This document shows, one piece after another, positions 7,047 to 13,227 of a stretch of 14,176 nucleotides of DNA. The translations under genes were made by a program, and so were the position numbers. Below the pieces are notes generated by a model. The model was given only the letters and a program-made list of their open reading frames with translations. It ran no database searches and was not told where the DNA came from. The DNA is from JBEKEX01 sp050013615 (GTDB lineage Bacteria; Chloroflexota; Anaerolineae; Anaerolineales; Anaerolineaceae), in assembly GCA_050013615.1 (NCBI GenBank), contig JBEKEX010000046.1, positions 1 through 14,176 on the forward strand, read 5' to 3'. Each line of letters opens with the position of its first letter. Within the stretch, counting starts at the first letter, position 1.

Positions 7047-9569
7047 CTATTGGGCAGCCGTGCCGGTTAGTGCAGGGAACCAGTATCTGAGGACGTTCTC
7101 GGTCGCCTTGCCGTGTACGGAGGATGATTTATCGATCAGCCCAACCGGCGGGTAGTAACCCTGCGAGAAGAAACCATCGATCCACGAGAACTGGTTCAGC
7201 GCCATGAAAGCGCCCTGGTAGATATCTGTTTGCTCCTGAACGTTGAGCGTCGTTCCCGGAATATCTGCATTGGGCCGCTGCAGTAGGAAGAAAGCTGTGC
7301 AGCCGTTGTTTGCCGATGCCGCACAGCCGGATGCAGCGCCACTGGCAGATGGATAATTCAGGCCCATCCACACCGGTTTGTTGAACTGTTGGTGGAATGT
7401 ATTCACATCATTGCCTAGCTGGCTTGCAAAGGTATTGTATGTGGCCTGTGTATTCACCGTTTGGCCGCTCGTCACCAACGGCGATGACCAAAGCATATAG
7501 AACGCATCAAACTGGCTGAAAAATGCTGGTGTCTGTTTTAGCCCATCTGGAATGGACAATGCCCAAACGAGCTTCCCCGAGAAATGAGACTTGGCATCCG
7601 CCAGCAGGTTATTCCAATCATCGGCGGCAAAAGCGGGAACTCCCGAAGAGGAGCCGTTCGCCAAAGTTCCGTTGGGAAGGGTGGGATATAGCGATGGCCC
7701 GCCCAAGATCAATGCATCGGCATTCATTTGATGTGCCAGATCGCCAAAGTTGATGACAAAAGAGTGATACTGATCGAACCAATTCTGCCACCAGCTATCA
7801 TCCCGCGTGGAAGCCTGCCACCAAGTAGCGGCATCTGCGCCAAGGTGGATGGAGGGATACAGCGCCACCTTGAAACCCCATTGCTTTGCCAGCGTGACCA
7901 TGCCGCTGACCTCAGACCACAACGGGTCGGAGCCTGGGACGGCCGCCATGGTCGGCGTAGACGGATTGGTCAAAGACCAGGTCGGAGTTAGAATAATCCA
8001 ATTGGCGCCAAGACTCTGAACATCTTTGAGCGTTTGTGCAAAGTAGGGCATCCAATTCGGATTGTAATTGGGGCTGATTTCCACGCCGGCAGAAAAGTTG
8101 GTGCGCGCTGCCACAGATTGAGGTAAAGTCAGGCTGGTTTGCTGCCAGTTCGACCATGCCCATTGTGCGATGGTATATTGGACCGTCTGTGCCGTTTTCT
8201 CTGGCGTGAAACTGGATGTTTGCGCAAAGGCCGGCATCCAGGCCGGTCCGATGCTCGCCGCGTCGTCGGCACTGCCGCATTGATCGTTCCTGCAGAAGCG
8301 ATAATAGGTGCTTCCCACAACATCCAATGGCCCATAAAGAATATAGGACCATTGATTATTGCCCTGCGACCACATCGGGATAGGTTCTGTCCATCCGTAA
8401 GGGTTGAATTGGATGGATACCGTGTCCGTCGAGGGGGTGCTGGAAGGTGCAGTCACATTGAAAGTGATGGGCTCATAGCCGCCAGCCGTCCAGGAAGCAA
8501 CGTGATCCATAACGGTGGCATCCGACGATGGGACGATCAACTCGCGAACCTCGAATTGACCTTGTGAGGTCCGCTCGGCGTTCCAGAAACCATCACCCAG
8601 GGAATACTTATATGTCAGATCCAGTCCAACCGGCAGGGACAGGGTGACAGAATAATAATTATTATCGGCCGTGGACAGCACCGGCGCGCGCGATGCAACC
8701 GTCGACAGGCCGCCGTCCAGGTCGGCAAAAGTATTTCCGAGCGGTAGGATATTACCGATCAGGCGGATAGGCACGCCCTGATAATTGTTGTCTTCTTTGG
8801 GCAAATCCACGTAAAAGGTGACTTTGACGGTTTGTGTAGGCGCTACTTGGAAAACAGCAGGTGTCACTGCGCCTGCAGCGATTACGGCGCCTTGCTGGAA
8901 AGTCTGAACAGAACCGTCCAGGCTGTACGCTACCAAATTGTGCTGTCCCACCGGGACGCTGTCAATCTCAAATTTGCCTTCCGAATTGGTGATCGTTGAC
9001 ATACCCGCAACCGCGATCATCACGTTGGGCACCGGTTGGTTCTGGGTCGAAATCACTTGACCTTCCAAATTGCCGGTCTGGCCGCTATACGGCTGGTTGA
9101 TCCAGCCGGCCACCTTATCTTGGACAATGACAGCGCCCGTCGTCTGGTACAGGCGGTAACGAACTTGCGTGTTAGCACTCGTATATTCGATGGCTGGCGT
9201 ATCGCCACCCAGACGAACATAGCGATATTTCGTCACTGTGCCGATGCCCAGTGGAAGCCGGATGAAATAGTGCGTTGCGTCGATCGATTGCATTTCGTAA
9301 CGCGTGTAATTTAGCGCCAGGCCGGTCACTTCATCCAACACATCCAGCGCAATGGTAGGTTGATCGCCCGAATAGCTTGGGATCTCGACCTGAAAAACAA
9401 CCTCTGCCTGCGATATTGCCGGCAATTGGGTGGCGGTGGGTTGCGAAATTCCACCAATGACATTGCAGCCACTGAGCAAGAAAGCTGCTCCAAGAATGAC
9501 CGATAGAATGACGTGCAGTTTATTGACAGGTTTATGATGGATCATTGCAACACCGTTCCCAGAATTCAT
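7047..9569 (-). CDS. Multidomain surface lipoprotein: carboxypeptidase-regulatory-like and carbohydrate-binding-like domains plus a GH113-like barrel
   Basis: This 840-residue protein is predicted to be exported and lipid-anchored. It has a basic N terminus, a hydrophobic stretch (19-32) and a lipobox LLSGC with C35. Met9 is an equally possible start. A beta-rich domain comes first (55-155), then a carboxypeptidase-regulatory-like fold (about 165-240, NLEGQVISTQNQPVPNVMIA). Two further domains follow, whose TYKYSLGDGFWNAE (319-332) and YYRFCRNDQ (422-430) strands look like starch-binding (CBM20/48-type) modules. The C-terminal part (about 493-836) reads as a TIM barrel of the GH113 mannanase type: GANWIILTPTWS (521-532), GFKVALYPSIHLG (565-577), KPVWMGLNYPS (731-741), then a terminal GKATENVLRYWFPAL. 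The glutamates expected at barrel strands 4 and 7 are not seen (LILGGP 620-625; MGLNYP 735-740), so it may bind rather than cut glycans. Family assignments are by eye. Confidence 0.75.
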   Translation of the reverse strand: MNSGNGVAMIHHKPVNKLHVILSVILGAAFLLSGCNVIGGISQPTATQLPAISQAEVVFQVEIPSYSGDQPTIALDVLDEVTGLALNYTRYEMQSIDATHYFIRLPLGIGTVTKYRYVRLGGDTPAIEYTSANTQVRYRLYQTTGAVIVQDKVAGWINQPYSGQTGNLEGQVISTQNQPVPNVMIAVAGMSTITNSEGKFEIDSVPVGQHNLVAYSLDGSVQTFQQGAVIAAGAVTPAVFQVAPTQTVKVTFYVDLPKEDNNYQGVPIRLIGNILPLGNTFADLDGGLSTVASRAPVLSTADNNYYSVTLSLPVGLDLTYKYSLGDGFWNAERTSQGQFEVRELIVPSSDATVMDHVASWTAGGYEPITFNVTAPSSTPSTDTVSIQFNPYGWTEPIPMWSQGNNQWSYILYGPLDVVGSTYYRFCRNDQCGSADDAASIGPAWMPAFAQTSSFTPEKTAQTVQYTIAQWAWSNWQQTSLTLPQSVAARTNFSAGVEISPNYNPNWMPYFAQTLKDVQSLGANWIILTPTWSLTNPSTPTMAAVPGSDPLWSEVSGMVTLAKQWGFKVALYPSIHLGADAATWWQASTRDDSWWQNWFDQYHSFVINFGDLAHQMNADALILGGPSLYPTLPNGTLANGSSSGVPAFAADDWNNLLADAKSHFSGKLVWALSIPDGLKQTPAFFSQFDAFYMLWSSPLVTSGQTVNTQATYNTFASQLGNDVNTFHQQFNKPVWMGLNYPSASGAASGCAASANNGCTAFFLLQRPNADIPGTTLNVQEQTDIYQGAFMALNQFSWIDGFFSQGYYPPVGLIDKSSSVHGKATENVLRYWFPALTGTAAQ

Positions 9570-9593
9570 AGTTTGATGTTACATATGCAAAAA

Positions 9594-10031
9594 CTAAACA
9601 GAGCTTGATATAAGTTTTTGGTGAATTGCGTCTTGCTGATCGGCCAAACTGCCCAGTACACCGTTGACGAAACGCGGCGTGCTGTCTGAGCCATAGAGTT
9701 TCGAAAGTTCGATGGCTTCATTGATTGCCACTTTTATTGGAGTGCAATTCTCCACGGCAAATTCCCACAAGGCAATCCGTAATATATTGCGATCGATGAC
9801 AGCCACCTGATCCATGGGCCATTCCGGAGCATGTTCGGCAATGATCTGGTCGAGCTTTCCTACAATCGGGATGATCCCATAGACGATCTGCCTGGAAAAG
9901 CTGGCCAGCGAGTCGTCCATCGGCTCATCGTCCAGGCGCTCGGCAAACGTGGCACCCGGCTCATGGCCAGTCATGTCAAATTCATAAAGGACTTGCAAGG
10001 CCAGACTTCTTGCCTTGGTTCGCGATTTCAT
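9594..10031 (-). CDS. nusB: Transcription antitermination factor NusB
   Basis: This 145-residue all-helical RNA-binding protein pairs with NusE (ribosomal protein S10) to bind boxA RNA and prevent early termination in rRNA operons. It shows the arginine-rich RNA-binding start KSRTKARSLALQVLYEFD (2-19), the family core VIDRNILRIALWE (78-90), and the hallmark VAINEAIELSKLYGSDSTPR followed by FVNGVLG (101-127). Length is typical. The ATG overlaps the TGA of the preceding Asp23-like gene (ATGA at 10031-10028), which indicates translational coupling. This order is the same as yqhY-nusB in B. subtilis. The lipoprotein gene follows 24 bases after the stop, so these genes are probably transcribed together. 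Confidence 0.97.
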   Translation of the reverse strand: MKSRTKARSLALQVLYEFDMTGHEPGATFAERLDDEPMDDSLASFSRQIVYGIIPIVGKLDQIIAEHAPEWPMDQVAVIDRNILRIALWEFAVENCTPIKVAINEAIELSKLYGSDSTPRFVNGVLGSLADQQDAIHQKLISSSV

Positions 10032-10390
10032 GCTGTTTCAGTCTTGGATTCCGTAAAATCAATGTCTTCGACGTGGATATTCACCTTGCCGACATCCATG
10101 CCGACCATTTCAGAGATTGCCCGGGCAACTTGCTGCTGAATCGCCCGGCTGACTTCGCGCACATTGACATCATTCTTGAGCACCACGAAGATGTCTGCGT
10201 ATACTCTGCCGTCGACAACCTCGATCTTGACCCCTTCGTTCTCGGGGATGTTGAAGATACGGTTGAAGTCACTCGTAATCGTAGCAAGCTGGCTGACGCC
10301 ATCCACGCCCAGCGTTGTCAAACGTGCAATCGAAATTAACACTTCTGGCGCAATGGTCGTCTTGCCGGGAAGGCGCATCGATTGACTCAT
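10028..10390 (-). CDS. Asp23/Gls24-family protein (YqhY-like)
   Basis: This is a 120-residue cytoplasmic protein of the Asp23/Gls24 (DUF322) family. Signature segments are TTIAPEVLISIARLTTLGVDGVSQLA (11-36), GVKIEVVDGRVYADIFVVLK (53-72) and a C-terminal VNIHVEDIDF (103-112). Family members are linked to envelope stress, and in Firmicutes YqhY is encoded next to nusB and the acetyl-CoA carboxylase subunits. Here nusB follows with a four-base overlap, but no acc genes are present. The start is well supported by AAGGAG five bases ahead of the ATG. It opens a probable four-gene minus-strand operon that also includes NusB, the lipoprotein and the reductase-like gene. The exact biochemical role of the family is not settled. 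Confidence 0.92.
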   Translation of the reverse strand: MSQSMRLPGKTTIAPEVLISIARLTTLGVDGVSQLATITSDFNRIFNIPENEGVKIEVVDGRVYADIFVVLKNDVNVREVSRAIQQQVARAISEMVGMDVGKVNIHVEDIDFTESKTETA

Positions 10391-10417
10391 GTTCGCTCCT
10401 TCGTAAAATTTGGATTA

Positions 10418-10423
10418 ATTATA
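10418..10423 (-). promoter_or_regulatory. Candidate -10 box for the Asp23-nusB operon
   Basis: The minus strand reads TATAAT at 10423-10418 within GGTATATAAT, 27 bases before the ATG. The -35 region is poor: only AT-rich sequence around a TTAATTAA palindrome (10441-10448). The string GGTATATAAT matches the one before the GH4 operon. Confidence 0.45.
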
Positions 10424-10487
10424 TACCTTAAAACCGCCATTTAATTAACCCAGCAGGTGCGATAATGCTCCTGTCGAATGATCTACC

Positions 10488-10515
10488 TTGCCTTACTAAC
10501 AGCAAGTGATAATAT
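10488..10515 (+). promoter_or_regulatory. Candidate extended -10 promoter for the micro-protein and DUF1214/DUF1254 cluster
   Basis: TTGCCT (10488-10493) and TAATAT (10510-10515) are 16 bases apart, and TGA directly before the -10 provides the extended TGn element. Each box matches four of six consensus positions. It diverges from the Asp23 promoter within a region of about 210 bases (10391-10598) that otherwise has no gene. Confidence 0.35.
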
Positions 10516-10540
10516 CTTTTATATGCAGAAAGAGGCCATC

Positions 10541-10557
10541 CTTAGTAATGAACTAAG
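10541..10557 (+). repeat. Short perfect inverted repeat in the leader of the micro-protein gene
   Basis: CTTAGT (10541-10546) and ACTAAG (10552-10557) are separated by five bases. The repeat lies between the candidate promoter and the micro-protein start. It could form a weak hairpin in the mRNA leader or serve as an operator half-site pair. No T-run follows, so it is not a terminator. Confidence 0.3.
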
Positions 10558-10598
10558 TGAAGGTTTTGTTTTGCCTAAAAACAAGGAGATGCATCATT

Positions 10599-10709
10599 AT
10601 GTCCAGGAGAACCACTATCACGGACTTAGTGCAGGGAACCATCGGCGGCAGCGTGCTGGGGTTTATAACGGGAGTGCTCCTAATCAATCATAGCCAAAAT
10701 AGTTTATAA
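10599..10709 (+). CDS. 36-residue membrane micro-protein resembling the DUF1214 membrane anchor
   Basis: The ATG at 10599 opens a 36-residue frame ending at TAA 10707-10709. The protein starts with a polar, basic MSRRTTITD (1-9) and then has one hydrophobic segment (about 10-29, LVQGTIGGSVLGFITGVLLI), as expected for a single membrane helix. AAGGAG at 10583-10588 lies 10 bases upstream, a slightly long but usable spacing. Its DLVQGTIGG resembles DVIQGILIG and DIIQGILIG in the membrane anchors of the two DUF1214 proteins downstream, so it looks like a third copy of that anchor without the soluble domain. The next gene starts seven bases after its stop. It is either a real small protein or the remnant of a DUF1214 gene. 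No known family is recognised. Confidence 0.5.
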   Translation: MSRRTTITDLVQGTIGGSVLGFITGVLLINHSQNSL

Positions 10710-10710
10710 T
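10705..10710 (+). promoter_or_regulatory. Perfect TATAAT just before the first DUF1214 start
   Basis: TATAAT at 10705-10710 overlaps the micro-protein stop codon and ends six bases before the ATG at 10717. If used, transcription would begin near the A of the start codon and give a leaderless mRNA. This fits the lack of a Shine-Dalgarno sequence there. The -35 region is weak (TAATCA at best), so the match may be chance. Confidence 0.25.
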
Positions 10711-10716
10711 TTTTGT

Positions 10717-11334
10717 ATGAGTATGAAATCTGTCTTCATGTGGAATTTTAGTCCAAAAAGAACCGTCTTTCTGGATGTCATCCAGGGCATCCTTATCGGT
10801 GCCGGACTGGCGATTATCACGATATTCATTTTCCCGAAAGCCTACGTCACGAAGGTCAACGGTTGGACAACCATGTATGGATGCGGCGAGCCCGGCAATG
10901 GGATCCTTTTGCGCGGCGCGTGCGCCATCACTTTTATGGGCCCAATAAACGTACCGCAAGAAGCGATGTACTGGACGACGAAAGTGGATGGCGCGGGCCA
11001 AAAGCTCTCTGGAGAGCACGACTACATTCTGCACTTTCCAGCAGGCGAGCTTCCACCGAACAATGCATTCTGGTCTCTGACGATGAGTGATGCGAAAAAT
11101 CACTTTGTGCCGAATCTGATCAACCGGTATAGCGTGAGCGATCGCTCCAGCCTAGCGCAAAATCCAGATGGATCCGTCGATATTTATATCCAGAATACAA
11201 CTCCGGCAGGCCATGAATCCAATTGGTTGCCCGCGCCCTCGGGCAATTTCATACTCTGGTTACGCGTGTATCTGCCCGGTCAAACAATCCTGAACGGCGA
11301 GTACCAGGTGCCGCCAGTCGTCAAAGTAAAATGA
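10717..11334 (+). CDS. Membrane-anchored DUF1214-domain protein, copy 1
   Basis: This 205-residue protein has one N-terminal membrane helix (about 18-40, in DVIQGILIGAGLAIITIFIF) and a soluble DUF1214 domain (about 46-205). Recognisable family segments are FWSLTM (74-79 of the domain), NRYSVSDRS, DGSVDIYIQN and ESNWLPAP followed by FILWLRVY. In most known proteins DUF1214 is the C-terminal half of a single DUF1254-DUF1214 protein. Here it stands alone and comes before the DUF1254 gene. No ribosome site precedes either ATG (10717 or 10723), unlike the later genes of the cluster. Its TGA overlaps the ATG of the next gene (ATGA at 11331-11334). It is about 70% identical to copy 2 over 160 aligned residues by hand count. 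No biochemical function is established for the family. Confidence 0.85.
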   Translation: MSMKSVFMWNFSPKRTVFLDVIQGILIGAGLAIITIFIFPKAYVTKVNGWTTMYGCGEPGNGILLRGACAITFMGPINVPQEAMYWTTKVDGAGQKLSGEHDYILHFPAGELPPNNAFWSLTMSDAKNHFVPNLINRYSVSDRSSLAQNPDGSVDIYIQNTTPAGHESNWLPAPSGNFILWLRVYLPGQTILNGEYQVPPVVKVK

Positions 11335-11933
11335 TTTCTAATATGAAAAATAAACATCTGATCATATTTGGTTCGGTCTTGGTCGCGGCCTGGGTGCTTG
11401 GCACCTTTCTCCTCGTTTACTTATGGCCGCACTTCGTAAACAATATCTACAAAAAAGCGATCCTCGATCAAGGGTTCGGCAATGGTCCTATCCCGATCAA
11501 TACGCTCTATACAGAGCCTCAGACACTTTTTGCTGAGCCCATTACTTCGCAGTCCGCCTCAGGTTCGAATTTAATGACCGTTGGTGTGAACCACGACACG
11601 CTCCTTACGGTTGGTTGGTTAGACCTCAGTAAAGGACCGCAAGTCCTGCACGTACCGGACATGGCCGGGCGGTACTACAGCGTGCAGTTCACTGATCCGT
11701 TTGATGTCGACTTTGCCTACGTCGGTACGCGCACTACTGGCACGCAGGCAGGTGACTACCTCATCACAGGACCCGGTTGGAATGGACAGGTGCCAAGCGG
11801 TATGACACAGATCTCTTCTCCGAACAATTCGGTCCTTGTGCTCGGACGCGTGCTTGTCGAAAGCGACAGCGACCTACCAACCGCTTATGCTCTTTCGAAG
11901 CAATTACAGCTAACTTCTTTAAGTTCAAACTGA
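11331..11933 (+). CDS. Membrane-anchored DUF1254-domain protein, copy 1
   Basis: This 200-residue protein has a single N-terminal membrane helix (about 9-31, ending LVYLWPHF) and a DUF1254 domain (about 45-195). Family landmarks are GVNHDTLLTVGWLDLS (85-100), VPDMAGRYYSVQF (108-120), VGTRTTGTQAGDYLITGP and a final SVLVLGRVLVES strand. The start at 11331 is chosen because ATGA overlaps the stop of the DUF1214 gene. A longer frame from 11223 would run inside that gene, and its added residues look unlike a signal or membrane anchor. The frame and four-base overlap point to coupled translation, so the two halves probably form one complex that stands in for the usual fused protein. The molecular role is unknown. 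Confidence 0.85.
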   Translation: MISNMKNKHLIIFGSVLVAAWVLGTFLLVYLWPHFVNNIYKKAILDQGFGNGPIPINTLYTEPQTLFAEPITSQSASGSNLMTVGVNHDTLLTVGWLDLSKGPQVLHVPDMAGRYYSVQFTDPFDVDFAYVGTRTTGTQAGDYLITGPGWNGQVPSGMTQISSPNNSVLVLGRVLVESDSDLPTAYALSKQLQLTSLSSN

Positions 11934-11946
11934 TGAAAGGAGTTAT

Positions 11947-12612
11947 ATGAACAACAGAACAACTACTTATCTACTGGTACTCAATAGCGCGATAGTCATC
12001 TATTTCTTCTCCAGTTTACTCTTCTTTCCCCAACCAAGAATTGTGCGGAATGACATTATACAGGGCATCCTTATCGGGTTCGCGATGTCGTTTATCATGG
12101 CCCAAATTTATGCGAGGATCAAGGCCAAGAAGGTCAACGGCTGGATCACCATGTATGGATTGGGCAAACCCGGCAACGGGTTTTTCTTCAAAGCCGCGTG
12201 CGCTCAGCTATTTCCAGGCCCGGTAAACGTACCGGAAGAGGCGATGTATTGGACCACCTCCGGAGACGGCGCGGGGCATGTGCTTTCCGGCCAGCGTGAT
12301 TACATCATTCACTTCCCGCCGGGTGGTCTTCCGCCAAATGATGCATTCTGGTCACTGACCATGGGCGATTCGCAAAATCACTTTGTGGCGAATCCGCTCA
12401 ACCGCTACAGCGTCAGCGATCGCACCGGGCTCGTGCCGAACGAAGATGGTTCCGTAGACATTTATCTTAAGAACGCCGCTCCGGCAGGCCATGAATCCAA
12501 TTGGCTGCCGGCGCCTACGGGTAATTTCATCCTCTGGCTGCGCGTGTATATCCCCGGCGCGGCCATTCTCCGTCAAGAGTATAGGGTTCCACCGATCGTG
12601 GAGGTGAAGTGA
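11947..12612 (+). CDS. Membrane-anchored DUF1214-domain protein, copy 2
   Basis: This 221-residue protein has two N-terminal hydrophobic helices (about 7-27 and 37-56, the second in DIIQGILIGFAMSFIMAQIY) and a DUF1214 domain (62-221). The domain aligns without gaps to copy 1, with about 113 of 160 identical residues by hand count, including FWSLTM, NRYSVSDR, ESNWLPAP and FILWLRVY. Compared with copy 1 it has one additional helix, so its domain may sit in the same place by a different route. GAAAGGAG (11935-11942) lies four bases before the ATG and is a strong ribosome site. The gene begins 13 bases after the first DUF1254 stop. Its TGA overlaps the start of the next gene (TGATG at 12610-12614). 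Confidence 0.85.
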   Translation: MNNRTTTYLLVLNSAIVIYFFSSLLFFPQPRIVRNDIIQGILIGFAMSFIMAQIYARIKAKKVNGWITMYGLGKPGNGFFFKAACAQLFPGPVNVPEEAMYWTTSGDGAGHVLSGQRDYIIHFPPGGLPPNDAFWSLTMGDSQNHFVANPLNRYSVSDRTGLVPNEDGSVDIYLKNAAPAGHESNWLPAPTGNFILWLRVYIPGAAILRQEYRVPPIVEVK

Positions 12613-13205
12613 TGACTTATCTGGAGCATTTGCTTTTATTGGGTTCGTTAGCGGTTGTGGCATGGTCCGTATTTACCTACCTTTGGCCACGAATGTTACT
12701 TTCGGTTTACAAGAGAGCGATCCTGGTTAAAGGGTTCGGCGAAGGTCCCATCCCGATCAATACACTCTACACGGAGCCCCAAACGCTTTTTGCAGACCCC
12801 ATTCACCCACCCGCCTCGGCCTCAAAATTGACCTCAACCGGTGTGAACCGCGACACGCTTATGATGATGGGCTGGCTCGATCTTTCAAATGGACCACAGA
12901 TCTTGCACGTGCCGGATATGGCCGGCCGCTACTACAGCGTGCAGTTCACCAATCCATCTGATAATACCAATTTTGCCTACGTCGGCAAACGCACTACTGG
13001 CACTCAAGCAGGCGACTATCTCATTACTGGGCCACGTTGGAAAGGACCCATACCTGGCGGCATGAAACAGATATCCTCTCCGATCAATTCGGTACTCGTG
13101 GTCGGACGCGTGTTCGTGGAGAGCAACAGCGACATATCCACTGCCTATGATCTTTCAAAGCAGATACAGCTAACACCGTTAGGCGGCTGGCAACCCAACC
13201 AGTAG
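12612..13205 (+). CDS. Membrane-anchored DUF1254-domain protein, copy 2
   Basis: This 197-residue protein has one N-terminal membrane helix (about 6-28, ending TYLWPRML) and a DUF1254 domain closely related to copy 1. GPIPINTLYTEPQTLFA (45-61), GVNRDT (77-82), VPDMAGRYYSVQF and RTTGTQAGDYLITGP are shared almost exactly. The start is placed at ATG 12612, one base into the TGA of the preceding gene. GGAGGTGA at 12600-12607 gives a very strong ribosome site. A GTG three bases earlier is possible but less well spaced. It is the last gene of the plus-strand block and converges on the LarA-like gene with a 22-base gap that contains no evident terminator hairpin. Confidence 0.85.
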   Translation: MTYLEHLLLLGSLAVVAWSVFTYLWPRMLLSVYKRAILVKGFGEGPIPINTLYTEPQTLFADPIHPPASASKLTSTGVNRDTLMMMGWLDLSNGPQILHVPDMAGRYYSVQFTNPSDNTNFAYVGKRTTGTQAGDYLITGPRWKGPIPGGMKQISSPINSVLVVGRVFVESNSDISTAYDLSKQIQLTPLGGWQPNQ

Positions 13206-13227
13206 CACTCTAACACTCCGCTGCCGC

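Larger units (their letters stand above)
10717..13205 (+). repeat. Tandem duplication of a DUF1214-DUF1254 gene pair (unit of about 1.23 kb)
   Basis: Units 10717-11933 and 11947-13205 encode the same gene order with about 70% protein identity. Several exact DNA matches remain: 26 bases at 11201-11226 and 12479-12504, 20 bases at 11673-11692 and 12930-12949 (tactacagcgtgcagttcac), and 17 bases at 10783-10799 and 12061-12077 (cagggcatccttatcgg). Both junctions between DUF1214 and DUF1254 use overlapping stop and start codons. Confidence 0.85.

Noticed and set aside
7912..8567. Two overlapping open frames (146 codons minus, 142 codons plus) inside the lipoprotein gene
   Set aside because: Both are alternative frames of a continuous 840-codon gene with clear domain structure, and neither has family resemblance.
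10478..10693. 71-codon plus-strand open frame upstream of the DUF1214 gene
   Set aside because: It lacks a ribosome site at its start and its product has no structure. The overlapping 36-codon frame at 10599 has a Shine-Dalgarno sequence and a membrane helix that matches its neighbours.
11223..11330. N-terminal extension of the first DUF1254 gene from an earlier ATG
   Set aside because: It runs inside the DUF1214 coding region and adds polar residues ahead of the membrane helix. The ATGA overlap at 11331 is the natural start.
10391..13205. A recently inserted mobile element carrying the DUF1214/DUF1254 cluster
   Set aside because: There is no transposase, integrase, terminal inverted repeat, direct repeat or tRNA end at either boundary. 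Transfer remains possible but is not shown by the sequence.
13206..13227. Terminator between the last DUF1254 gene and the LarA-like gene
   Set aside because: The 22-base gap has no convincing stem and no T-run on either strand.
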